This document shows, piece by piece, positions 48,780 through 60,868 of a DNA stretch of 64,000 bases; within the stretch, counting starts at the first letter, position 1, and each line of letters starts with the position of its first letter. A model generated the notes under the pieces. The model was not told the origin of the DNA and searched no databases. It saw only the letters and a program-made list of their open reading frames with translations. The translations under genes and the position numbers were made by a program. Source of the DNA: Formicarius rufipectus (taxonomy: Eukaryota > Chordata > Aves > Passeriformes > Formicariidae); NCBI GenBank assembly GCA_013399695.1, contig VXAU01001866.1:62001-126000 (forward strand). The letters run 5' to 3'.

Positions 48780-51700
48780 CCAGCTTAGGAGAGAAATGGA
48801 GCTAACTGGGGTAGAAGCAAATTGGACCTCTCTTTTTTCAAACCTCTAATCGGGCATTTTGGAAAGTAAAGTGCAGTCCATGTAGTGAAATCTTTATCTC
48901 AAAGAATCTTCCTGAGACAACAGAAATAACTCTCAGCCACATCGAACCAATAAATAATATTTCTTTATATAGTTTCAGAAAATGCAGCATATGTTTATGT
49001 GTTCAAACACATCCTCTTCGCAGAAAAATAGCTTCTTTATTTTCCTGAAGATTAAAATGCCAAATCAACTAATTACTTTTCTCTGAAAACCTCTACCACA
49101 TAAAACACACACTCTCTCAGTGAACTAAATTGATTTATATTCCACCATTAATTCTTTATAGCCCATAATTTGCAGAACAACAAAGCTGGCTGGAAAATGT
49201 GCCCTATTAAGGGACAAACAGCTCTGTGAGTAAGATGGAAATGTGTTGGCATGGAAAAGAAACGTGGGTGCAGCTGAGGCTGGGGTGGCCCAGGGGCTGT
49301 GCTGGGGCACAACCACAGGCTCGAGGCAGCGCTGGGAGAGCTTCTCCCAAGCTCCTGGATGCTCTCCTGCTGTCCCTGCAGTCCAAGTCCATGTCTATAA
49401 TTTAATCAGGTGCCATGACCTTTCCCAGTGGGCAGCGTTTCCACTGGTTTAGGAGTGTTTGAAGTTTCTCCTGAGGTCTCCATTGGTCTTCTTGGCACTA
49501 CCCATGGAAGATTTTATGTTTTATTATTGGGAGGGTTTAGAAAACTAATAAAATTATCTCTAGTTTCTTCCAGTAAATACGTCACTGACTGGAATTGAGA
49601 TGCTGGTAATGAAATTGGAGTTTGTCTACCTCTGTTTTGGGGTAGTAATGAGACAATGATAGAATAATCCAGGCATTAGGGACAAAACTGCTGGGATTTG
49701 GCGAATAATGAGATCTGGATGAGTTACATAAGATGGTGACTGACAGGAGGAGGGCTTGGATTGTGTGTACAGACTGGAAGTGGAATTGGAGGCTGAGGGG
49801 GTTGAATGATGTTCCTCCCTGACCCTGGATTTGAGGTGGGATCACAGGCTGCCTGCAACGCTTGGGTGGCTGCACGTTTGTGTGGAAACCTGGTGTGTGC
49901 TCCTGAAGTGGGAGTCTGTCAGACACTGAATAAATGCAGGCAGAGCTGGCAGGGAGGTGTTACAGCACAGGAAACAGAAACATAGTCTTAAACAAATTAA
50001 AAAGATGGTAATTAACCAAATGAATTTCATCCTGGAGATAATCAGACGAATATATTTAGAAGGAAAATAATCCCAATTCTCAGAAAACAGTAATTAAAAT
50101 ACACTCATTTTTGGGAATGGTTAACAAGCTAAATTGGAGGCAGCAAAGTAGAATGGAGCCCTGTTGGATGCTCTTTGGGATGGTGTCTGACGAGGCCCTG
50201 ATGTGTGATCCAAACACAGCCCTGACAGGATCAGCTCTGGAGTTTGGGAAGCATCTCTGGCTGGGGAGGTTGTGGGGGAGCTGAGCAGAGCACAGAGCAC
50301 AGGCAGTGCTGTTTTCTAGGCCACTGAGAGATAACAGAGAATGAATTTCATAACCACGCATTTGAAAGGTGTCAACAGTGGGGAGGTGAAAGAATTTAGG
50401 GTGGATAATTGACAGCTAAACACGGGAGAGGGGGGGCAGGGGCAGTACCCAGCCCGGGGAGCTCCCACAGCCCTGTCGGTGTGGCCAGGCTGTGTGCAGA
50501 AGCAGGGACAGCTCCCCATCCATCCCTCACACGGCCTGGAGCATGTGCTGGAGGAGCCAACCCCCCAGCAGGTCTGTGATGCTCTCCAGGAGCACCAGAG
50601 CATCCCAGTCCAGGTCTGAGGGCAGGGAGGGCTGTGGGGGAGAGGGACCCTGGGCAAGGGAGGGATGTGTTGGTGCTGGTTTGGATGGGCTGGGTGCAGG
50701 GTTTGTTCTCCAGCTGATGTGGCAGTCCTGTGGGGTAGCTTTGGGTTCTCCTGGGTCAGTCCCTGTCAGGGACACCACTAGAGATGGGTGGGTCGTGGCC
50801 ACAAAATGCTGACTTGTGCCAATACATTGAAAGCAAAGACGTTTGAAGAAGTTTGTGGCTTTCATACAGTTGGATCTGTTGAAGAGGAAGCACTTGGACA
50901 GAGCACAGAACTAGACAAAAGTTACATTTTTTTTCCCTGAGTGAAATCAGTTCTTTTCAGGAGTTAGTCCACGGAACAGTTACAGGGTCCAAGCTCAGTG
51001 TGCAACATCTCTTTGGGGATCTGGATGGGCAGCTGCACCTTCTCCACCAAATATGGATAAATATTGTTTTTCTAGGAAACACCCATCCCATCTGATCACA
51101 GTGACTGTGATTTGACATCTGTGTGCACACACGATAATGATATTTATCTGATTTATTACTGAAACTGCTGGCAGGTGAATCGATGGGTTGTTGGCAGGGG
51201 TAGTGTTTGGGTATTTATTTTCTTATCAAAATGCCTGCAGAGAGGACAGATCATGCTGGAATCTCTGGGAAACAGACCCTTCTAGGATTGTCCAGTTTTT
51301 ACCTGCCCAGTAAATGGACAGAGGATGGAGAATGCCCTTGGAAGGAGCTCTGTGCCCATGGGAGCCTGGCATGGACACCCCGAGGGGATTTGTAGGAAGG
51401 TGGTCCTGCTGCACTCAGGTCCTGCTGGTCTCAGTCCTACAAAGTAAACTGGCTTAAACAAGATGCTCCTGGGGCTGTTAATGAACCTCATATCCTTAAA
51501 TTGCATATTAGGGGTTTCTGTTGGATTAAACCTTCTGCACATCACAATGCTCTTATCTAGAATTTATCTGCATGCAAGAAAAGGAATAAAAACTGAATTA
51601 GAAAGAAAATGTCAATAGAAATCACATAAATTAGCATTCAGATTTATAATCTCTAATAATTGCTGTCCTTTGAAAGAGTTTATATATTTATATACCCTCA

Positions 51701-53547
51701 TCCAAACTTTTAAATGTTAGATTTTTCATTTACATTCCTAGTCTTGCGTCATCTAAATTGATGGCTTTGCCTCCCAGCGTATTGTTCAGGTGCTATAACC
51801 TGGGTGCTTGTCTAAAACAGAATTACTGCTGCAGAGGACCCAGCTGTGGGGGTTGAAGATGAGGCTGGGGATGGGAAATAAGTGGTGTGGGAGCTTGGAA
51901 AAGTGGGCTGGGGAGTGACCCTGCAGACCCCAGTAAGTTCCAAGAGCCCCGTGGGGCTGTCCTGTGAGCTGTCACTCACTCAGAGGGCTGGGAGCACCTT
52001 AAAACATATCACACTTAAAAGTAATAATGAATTAGAGTTTTGTGCTCTTGAAATAAATAGACAAACAGCCCATTTTCCATCTGTTTCTGCAGCACATTTG
52101 CCCCTCACAAGCTCTTGCTGGTGAAGGGCTTTCCCAGCCTGGCATGTTTTCCCTCCCCCAGTTAATTATTCTTGGTTTGAAGTGGGTGCTCTGCACTCAC
52201 CAGAGACTCATTTGGGAAGTCGGAGTCGGGAGGGATGCAGAGTTTTGTGGAACCCTTTCTGACCTTGGAATGTAGCAGACATTTTTCTTGTTTTAGCTTT
52301 TTTTAAGTCTGACTTCTTCAAAAGAAGACCTTAAGCCCCACTCAGATTGAGCCAGCTCTATCTTGCAGTCATTAAAGATTCAGTAGCACCTTTTAAGTCC
52401 ATGTTAGGAAATTCAGATTTTTCAATTTAGCCAAGTTGTGCCTCTTTTTCAAGCACTGTACTGCTCAGTTTTGAAGGTCTTCCAGGGTTTCCAGTGGCTT
52501 GTCACAGAGCAAGAGCCAGAGTGTGTTGTTCCAGTCTAAAACCTCCGGACTGTGTGTATTCCACTGTCTGCAAAGGTAAAGATGTCACGTAGGCTGAGGA
52601 GTCCCCCAGGTGAGCAGTGTATTTCTGCTGAGCTGCTGAAGTCCTTTCTGAGCGTAGCTTGGTTATTTATCTCTTATTTATTTATTTCTGTGTTTGGGAT
52701 TGGAGCAGAAGCAGAAGGCTCTTCTCTCCAAGGGCTCGTAGCTTTTAAATGTTGAAGGTTGAAGCTCCTCATCGTGCTGAGCTAAACTGCAGTGTACTTT
52801 GAGCTCTGCTTCAAGGTCTGAACTTTGTTAAATGGCCCTTTCTCTATTTAGTGGTAAGAGGAGGAAAACTCTAAGCCTTTGAGTGGATTCAGAGTCACAC
52901 TTTAATTAATCATATTTTTACAGCGTGCTGCCAGCAACTATCAGGAGGAAGGAGATGCCTCTAATCCAAAGTCACAAACAACAACAAAACAAACACACTA
53001 GAAATATCCCCAGCCAATGAACTGCCTCATCCTCTAAGAAATGACACCCTCCCCACAGCCCAAAGGCAGGAAAGCTGATGGGAATCAGGTGTCTGCCACC
53101 CTCAGTCCCCAGGGAACAAGGCCCTTTAGGGAAGCAGGAGGCAGAGGAGGCTCCGGGACCTCCACGAGCACAACTGGAAGTGGAGGTGGGGAAAGGGAAA
53201 ACTGGTCCCTGTGACTCTGCACAGCTGCTCTTCCCCAGAGCTCGACCCCTTAGACTTTCCCTTCCGTGCCTCTCAGTGTGCTCCAAAAAAATCAGAGCGA
53301 GCTTTTTTCTCCCTCTTCCTGAGTGATTTCATTTATTATTTATTGCTGACATCCAGAGGACACGGTGGTGTGGGATGCTGCTCTGCAGTGAAACTCTGCA
53401 CTTAGCCGAGGTGCCCGGAGGGGGATGTGTTCATTAGTCAGGCTCTGGGGTTAACTCGGGGGGCTTGGGGCTTCTTTGCTGTTTGGGGGTATATTTTTAT
53501 GGACTTAGAAAAGAAATTACTTGGTAGGGATTCAATTGGGAACAACA

Positions 53548-53577
53548 CACAAACAAACAAAACCAACAAAAAACAGA
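53548..53577. repeat. (CAAA)n-like simple repeat
   Basis: CAAA and CAAAA units alternate over about 30 bases. A similar short tract lies near 52976-53000. Confidence 0.6.
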
Positions 53578-54885
53578 CATTTTTGAGCTCTCCTGAGGAA
53601 ATCAAAGTCGAGCTTGGTCACATACACCCCCTGGCCTCCCTCTGAGCCTGCAGTGCTGGCAGAGGGTTCACCCTGACTGTGGGGCTGACGTGGCTCCCTG
53701 TCCTGGTGGCTGGGGGCTCCAGCTTGGCTCCTGTGGCCCCTGCCAGCACCCACCCCCCAGAGCCTGAGCCACTGGCTGTGTGCCCTGCTGTCCCTGCAGT
53801 CACTGCCCACTGCAGGGCAGCTCTCAGCCCTCTCCCTGGGCATCCTGAGTGCTCAGCACACGTGGGAAGGTGATGGAGGGTGAGGGGCTGCCAGGACAGT
53901 CAGCACAGCTCTGCTCAGAGGAGCCACGTGCTGACCCCTTCCCTTTGCACCCCCAGCCTGGTGCTGCTGCTCCTGCTTTGGCACAGCAGTGTAGGAGCTC
54001 CAGTGCCCCTGATCCCTGCCAGCTGCTGAGCTCCTTCCCAGCACACAGCCCCTGCTGTCCCCAGGGTGACAGCACTGGGGCTGTGCCCATGCCCTCTGCA
54101 GCCCAGCCCTCTGCCCCGTGGGGCTGAGAAGGGGCAGCTTGGCAGCACTCACCCCCCCAGGGACCCAGCAGTGCCAGGGGCCTTTGAAACTCTACTTTGG
54201 AGGATGTCTCAGAGATTAATCACAGGCACAGCACACACGGAGGTCTTTATGGGCTGCCCCAAGCTGTGACTCACCAAACTCAACATCCAGGTTGTTTGCA
54301 GCCTTCAAACATGTTGGTTCAGAGAGTTTCCCTCCTGCAATACTGTCCTTGGCTCCAGCCACAGGACAGGGTCACTTGCCCTGTTCTGCTTTCCAGAACC
54401 TCTTCTGATTCATCTCAGCACCAACAACATCCCCCACTCCCATGTGTTTTATAACTCTGGAGTGCTTTGAGTTTTCACTAGTCAAAAGCCAGAACTTTAT
54501 TTCTTTCCTTCTTTTTGTTTTCCCCTTTTTTGTGTAATGAAAATGCTGAAAAATTTCTTGAAATGGGGTCATTGAGTAGGCAGAGACAGAAAAAACCTCC
54601 TGTATTTTCAGTTAAAATAGTAAAAACAGTTTCTTTAGACTTTTTTCCACCCAATTTTAGAAATGAGCATCTCTCTGTCACAGGGAAATATGCACAGAGA
54701 TATTTTTAAACTTTTGGTTACTATTATTATTGTTTCTCTCATCTTTGCTGTGCTGTGGTAACAACAGTGCCACGCTTAACCCTGCTATGTGTTTTCTCAC
54801 ACAGGGAGTGGTTTTCTTCTGTGAATGGAACACAAGTTCTGTTTAACAGAGACAACAACACTCTGACAGACCAAGCTGGTGATGT

Positions 54886-54994
54886 TCCTGGGGATGATGT
54901 TTGTGCTGTGCAGGGAGTGGGGAGCTGGGGGTTCTCCCCTGGGGATGATGTTTGTGCTGTGCAGGGAGTGGGGAGCTGGGGGTTCTGCCCAGGG
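54886..54994. repeat. 51-bp tandem duplication
   Basis: GGGGATGATGTTTGTGCTGT begins at 54890 and again at 54941, and the two 51-base copies are almost identical. Because 51 is a multiple of three, an open frame passes through both copies, but no other coding signal supports it. Confidence 0.9.
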
Positions 54995-56332
54995 GTCACA
55001 GCCCAAACCACCCCTGCCTGGGGGACTCTGCAGGAATGAGGCAGTGCAGACACATCTCCAGAGCCTGGGGTGCAGAACTGTTCCAAAGAGTTCCTGGCAT
55101 CCTCCCAGTGCCCCAGGCAGCAGGACTCTTCCCTCTTACCACCTGGAAAACGGTGTTTGATCTGATCCAACTGCCCCTGTTTGCCCTTTCCTGTGAAGCT
55201 CTGACTTAATGAGTTCAGAAACACTAGTACATTTTAAATTAATTTCAAGTGGAATTTGAAAACACTGCCTTGACTGCCAGGTATATGGATACATGAAAGA
55301 TCCATGTGACCTTTAGAGTATTTCCTTGTCTTTAAATTAACTTTGACTTGTTTAAAAGTAAAGACTTTTTTTTGGTGTGTTTTATTTCTGGGTTGAGGAT
55401 GGATTTAGTTTGGGGGTTTTTAAATCCTTTAAGCTATTTTCCAGTGTCAGTTATGTTTTTTAATCAGTCTCCTTGTCTGAGGACTCCTTCCCCTCTGAAT
55501 TCCAGTGCTAGCAGTGTCAGCTCCCACTGGGAACACAGAGCCTGGCACGTCTCACGTTCCCTTGAACAGCTTTGGCTTGAAGTGTCGAGGGAAGCAGTGA
55601 GGTGGGGATGGAAGGGACTGCAGGGAGCAGAGCTGGGAAAAGCCTCCCCTCCCTGGGTTTGTCCAGGGCAGATAAATCCCTGTGTGCAGGGGGAGTGTGT
55701 GGCTGTGGATCCAGGGAATCTGCCAGCTGGCAGTGAGGGCTGGGCCAGAGGGGTCAGCAGGGGGTTGGAGGGGGCTTTGAGCCCTGCAGGGGCTTTTGCT
55801 GCCTCCACACGTGCAAAATTCCCCTTCTCCTGCCTCTGGAGGGATTGTTCTGTTTCCTCAGAGCTGCTGCAGCACGTCCCCAGCCACAGGTCAGGGTGTT
55901 CTTTATTGATTTGTATAAAAACACTGGACAGGTAATAACAAAAGCCTGGCCAGGGTGTTGCTCAGGCAGCACTGCTGTTGCTGCACCACTTCCCTGCTTC
56001 ATTGTCTCCTTCCCTTGGCTCCAAGCAAGTTGTCTCTACTCCCAGCCAGATGTAATTTTCTGTACACTTTTACCTGGGGCCAGAAAATGGAAACTTCCCA
56101 TTCTTCCTTGGGTAAGTGAAACTTTGCAGACCTTCACCATGGAAACCACGTTAGTTCCTAATGTTTAACTTCCTTCCAAGTCCAGATGCTCTGTGTGCAC
56201 GTGGGTTTTTGGGGAAGCTGCAGCCTTTTGTGTCTCCAGTGTGGCCAAGGCAGAAGGAGGTTGGCAGCATGGAGGGTGGTCAGGGGGAATTGCTGTGTGA
56301 GAGGTTACCAGGGGCTGTGGCACAGTCAGCAG

Positions 56333-56353
56333 TGTGTATATATATATATATAT
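56333..56353. repeat. (TA)n microsatellite
   Basis: GTGTG is followed by about eight TA units. Confidence 0.9.
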
Positions 56354-57650
56354 TTATCATCAAGTTATTGATCCTACCCTGTGCACAGAACCTCCTCACG
56401 GGCACATAAGACAATCAGTGAGATCACAGCAGGGAAACTCTCCTTGCTGCTGCTTGGGGTCGTTACTGGTTTCTTTGGGGCCTCTAATTGATTTTAACTG
56501 AGCCAGGGGGTAAGATCACAAGTAATCAAACCAGTCTTTCCTGTGCTCTGGCCCCTGGCCAGGGCAGGTTGGCTACAGCCCCTCTGCAGCATCCTCTGTC
56601 CTGAGGATGAGAGGGGCTGGGTACCAACCCCTCTGCTCCCCCTCACTGCCTCCTGCCTGCTTAACAAATTGCACTAATTGTCCGTGGAACCCGCTTGGGA
56701 CTCGGGATGTGCCGTGCCCAGGGAAAAGCACAGCTGTGGCCCCTGCTCCAGGGAGCTCTCAGGGACTCTGTGGTGAATAATTCAGGCTCTGAGCTGCAGG
56801 GTGTAAAATAAGGGAAAGTGGGAAGTGCCTGGAGCTGTCTGCAGTGGCAGGAACTCTGCCTCCCAGAGGTCAAAACCCTGCAGGAGTGAGCTGGACATGG
56901 GAGCCCTCCGTGCCCGACTGCTGGAGCTCTGTGAGCACCCCTGCACACCCAGGCTCCTGCTGGGAGCTCCCTGGCCCAGGTCAGGGCTTTCCCCATCATT
57001 TCCCTCCCGTGGTCTGTGTCATTCCACTGGTGAGCTCCTGCTGGAAGCAGCTGTGGGAATGTGGAAGTGTGGCTGATCAGAGCTGAGCTTGTTCGTGGCT
57101 CCTCACTGGGAGCTTTGTAACCTCATGTAATTTCACAAACTTGCAGTCAGAGCTGTGCAACCAAACCAGCCTGACACAAGAGCAGACAGAGGGAAGGAAG
57201 GTCTGGTGACTTCTCTGCAAAGTCAGGACTGAGGGGCTGCAGAGCTCGTTCTACCCCACCACGTCTTTCCCTTTATTTGAATCCATGGATACCTGTCACA
57301 ATATTTCTCTGAGCAGTATTTCACTTCATTAGGTTGCATTGTTAATTGTGAAAGTCCTGTCAGTTTGTATCTAATGTTTCCTGCCAAGTGTTTGAAACAA
57401 TCAGAGCCAAATGACACAGCTCTTTCCTTCAGCAGTTCAGAGAGGCATTCAGGGCCAGGGGTTAGGACAGGTGAGTGGCAGCAGAAGTGACAGGCTGAGA
57501 TGTTCCTCTGGTCTGCTCAGCACAGGGATGGTGCCTCAGTGCTGCACACCTGCCCTCCACTGGGACATCTCTTCTTTGGCATCCTGCTGCTCCTTGCTGG
57601 CCCTTCCCTCCCTCCACCCTGGCCCTGCCAAAACACTGATCCCTTCAGGA

Positions 57651-57779
57651 TCCTGGAATCCCAGGGTGGTTTGGGTTGGAAGGGACCTTAAAGATCACCC
57701 AGTTCCACCCCCACACTGTGGGCAGGGACATCTTCCACTGCCCCAGGTTGCTCCAAGCCCTGTCCAACCTGGCCTGGAT
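57651..57779 (-). mobile_element. CR1 LINE 3' fragment (reverse orientation)
   Basis: Reading plus strand, TGGAATCCCAGGGTGGTTTG leads into GGTTGGAAGGGACCTTAAAG, then GGCAGGGACATCTTCCACTG and GTCCAACCTGGCC, the reverse complement of a CR1 3' end. This is the only clear reverse-oriented copy. Confidence 0.92.
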
Positions 57780-59414
57780 CACCCGTGAAGCAGTTTCTCA
57801 GTGTTGTTTCCTTGCTGTGCTTTGTAGACCCAAGTACTGTTGATATTACAGTGTATTCCAGGGGTAAAGTGATGAGGCAGAAAGAGTCTTCAAGGCTGCT
57901 GAGCCATTCCCATCAGGATCAGCAATTTTCTGCGGGGAGACAGAGATTTGTTCCTCATCTCAGGCAAGGGCTGGGAGAGAGCTGTTAGCCTTGATTCACT
58001 CAAGTGCTTCTCTTCGGGAACACATTAAGCTGTGCCTAAGTGTTTTGCTAAATAGAGGAGACCTTATTGCAGGAAACTTTAAAGGCACATTTTACAGCTT
58101 AAATCTCCCTCTGAATGAGCCTTGCTGACAGAAGTAAAGGGAATAACAGACTGATGCATGCAGAGTTGTCTCATGATTTTTAAAACATAAGGTCATCATT
58201 TACCAACTTGGCTCCTTCAAGTTAGGGATGCAAGTGCTTATGTAGGTACATAAATAAGTGGCCTAGTTTTCTGGGATGCTGAATCCATTAAAATCAATGG
58301 AAATTTTGCATCTCTGAATAAAATGTCACTTATTTTGATAGCTAATTTTAGGTACCCAAATACAGAAACTTTGATCTAAAAGAAAAAGATTTTTTAAAAA
58401 GCTGCTGAATTTTTGCTGTGCTTCTGGAACACCAAGCTCCTGTGTTGGTGTTCCAATTCATCCCTAGGGCCTGGCCTTTGGGGGAATTCAAAGGAAATCT
58501 GGACTGAGTCCTGCATGAAGAATTTGCCTGGAATTACCTTGGTGTGGCAGAAGGAAGGTCACCACCTGTGGAGTGCACAGTGCTGTCCACTGGTCACAGC
58601 CTGGGCTGAGCGCAGAGGGAGAGTGTTGAGCAAAACAACAAGTCAAAGCATGCTGTGACAATCTCTCCCTGGGATCAGGAATTCCTGTAAAGGCATTTTT
58701 GGTGCTGTCACGGTGGTCAGGCCAGATACAATCTCAGTGCATTGTCCCTGCAAAGAAGTTGCCAGGCCGTGACTTGTTTTCTTGTTGGATCTGGTCAGTG
58801 CTGGCACTGCCAGCGTGGCTGCAGGAGGATGAAGTGGGAGATCTCTCACATGCTTTAGTCCTTAGTTTTATAGCACTGAATATAAAAAATGAGAGGGAGG
58901 AGTGTCCTTTTGTGCTGTGAGGGTACTGGTTTTCATTGCCTGCTGCTGCTGCTGTGCATGGGAGCTGCAGAGCACTGAGTGAAATTCTGCAGGGAGGACT
59001 TTCCTCCCAGTGCCTTCTGTCTCCTGGAAGTGGGAGCTCTTCTGTTCAGCATGTGTGCCTCACATTGATCCTCAGGTTTGTGCTGCTGCCCTGATCATGT
59101 CACAGATATCCCCTCTGATGTCTCTCCAGCTTCCCAGCTTGTCCAGCATCACGTTGGAGTTGCCTCCCCCTTCCCTGTCCCACCCTGGTGTGTTTTCCAT
59201 GGTCTGTATCCTGAGCTCCTCAGTGGCGTTCACTCCTCTCGCTTATCTCTGTATTTCCATAGCTGACTCTGGCTTTCATGTCATCTTTGTGTCTTTTTGT
59301 CTGACAATGTCTGTATTTACAAACTGGAGCCTGTCCTTTCCACCCACAGCACTCTCTAATTCCTGAGCATCAGTTATTCCTCTGTTCCTGGTCTGGATCC
59401 TTCCTGAATTCCTG

Positions 59415-59580
59415 CCCAGAGCAGCTGTGGCTGCCCCATCCCTGGAAGTGTCCGAGGCCAGGTTGGACAGGGCATGGAGCAGCCTGGGCTGGTGGGAGGT
59501 GTCCTTGGCCATGGCAGGGGATGGAACTAGATGGGCTTTAAGGTCCCTCCCAAGCCAAACCATTCTGGCATTCCATGACC
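59415..59580 (+). mobile_element. CR1 LINE 3' fragment
   Basis: GCTGTGGCTGCCCCATCCCT, GGCCAGGTTGGACAGGGC, GCCTGGGCTGGTGGGAGGTG and TTTAAGGTCCCTCCCAAGCC occur in CR1 order and close with a CATTCTGGCATTCCATGA tail. Confidence 0.92.
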
Positions 59581-59981
59581 CTGTGAATAACCATTCCTTC
59601 CTTCTGGAGCTGATCTCCTTCACACGCCTCTGTCTGTCCTAGGCAGTTCTGTTCTTTCCTCACCACCTGATTCCCAGTTAGATCCTGCAGTCTTGTCTTT
59701 TCCTGCTTGCAAAACACCTCTGTGAAGAGTAAAGGCCATTACCAGCGTGTTCCCATGTACCTGTCTGCTCCTGCACAAACCATTTGCTGTGGGTGAAATG
59801 CTCCCCTGATGTCAGCAGAAAAAGTTCCCAGCAAATTCATAATTTACTACGGACTTCCAGATTAAGGAAGAACCTGGAATGGCTTACACACACAAAATAT
59901 TCAAGGGCCAGAGGGACCATGCAATAAAAAAGCATTCATTTCAGTACAATTATTTTCCAAGAGAACAAAAAAAACCTTCTC

Positions 59982-59995
59982 TTTTTTTTTTTTTT
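59982..59995. repeat. Poly-T run of 14
   Basis: Fourteen T residues follow a short A-run, giving a small A/T-rich hairpin-capable segment. No retrocopy was recognised next to it. Confidence 0.9.
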
Positions 59996-60770
59996 AAACT
60001 GGGTCAACACTACATCTGCAGCACTCAGCCGTTTTCCACACGCCACGATCACCCACTCTGTTTATCTTTAGGCAATATGCTCTTGCAAACTGCCAATTAA
60101 TTGCATATTTGGTGCCTGCTCTCTCCCAGCATCCTGGATAAACACGGCGAAGGCAATCACGGGATGCTGCTCTTGGCTGCCAGGGGAAGGAAATCTGTCA
60201 TTGTCTCAGCCTTGTTATCTGCAACCCAGGCAGACTCTCAGCAGCGTTCTGCTTGTAAACACCCTCTTTAGACACCTTCTGATTTCCGGAGATGGCACGA
60301 CAGCAGCACTCTGCTCACCACCTGAGGGCTTTGCAAGAATTGCTTTCCAAAGCGCTGGATGCAGATTGTCCTTGCCCAAAGGCAAGGGCCATCAACACCA
60401 GGGAAATGTGGGGAGAGGGTCCTTAAAAGGGAAAGATCAAGCTGAGTCCAAACACATGTAAGAGACAGAGAACAGGAGAAGGGGGTGCAAAGACTCTGTC
60501 GTTGCTTTGCTGTGAGGGTTCTTCCTGGGGTTTTTCTTGGGATTGCTGTTGGGGAGGTTTGGGAGCCAGCTCTGGTTGGCATGGCCCTTCCAGAAAGGTC
60601 CAGTCTGTTGGTGTAAGCCCAGGGGTTCCTCCTCCACCATTCTAAGTTGGAAGTATTTCCTATCCTGTGCAAGAGTTGTTTAAATCTACATCCAGACAAA
60701 ATGATAACCCACAGGAAATCATGTCCATGGCTTGCAGGGCCTTCTGGCTGGTTATGGTCTTCCTTTCTGT

Positions 60771-60868
60771 CTGGTAGGAGGTGCCCCTGCCCATGGCAGA
60801 GAGGCTTGAGACGAATGATCTTTAAGGTCCCTTCCACCCCAGACCATTCTACGACTCTGTGACTCTGT
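60771..60868 (+). mobile_element. CR1 LINE 3' fragment
   Basis: GGAGGTGCCCCTGCCCATGG, then TCTTTAAGGTCCCTTCCACC and ACCATTCTACGACTCTGTGA form a recognisable CR1 end with its short terminal direct repeats. Confidence 0.88.

Noticed and set aside
55348..55935. 195-codon plus-strand open frame
   Set aside because: No domain, splice support or homologue recognised; intronic position in DAB2IP.
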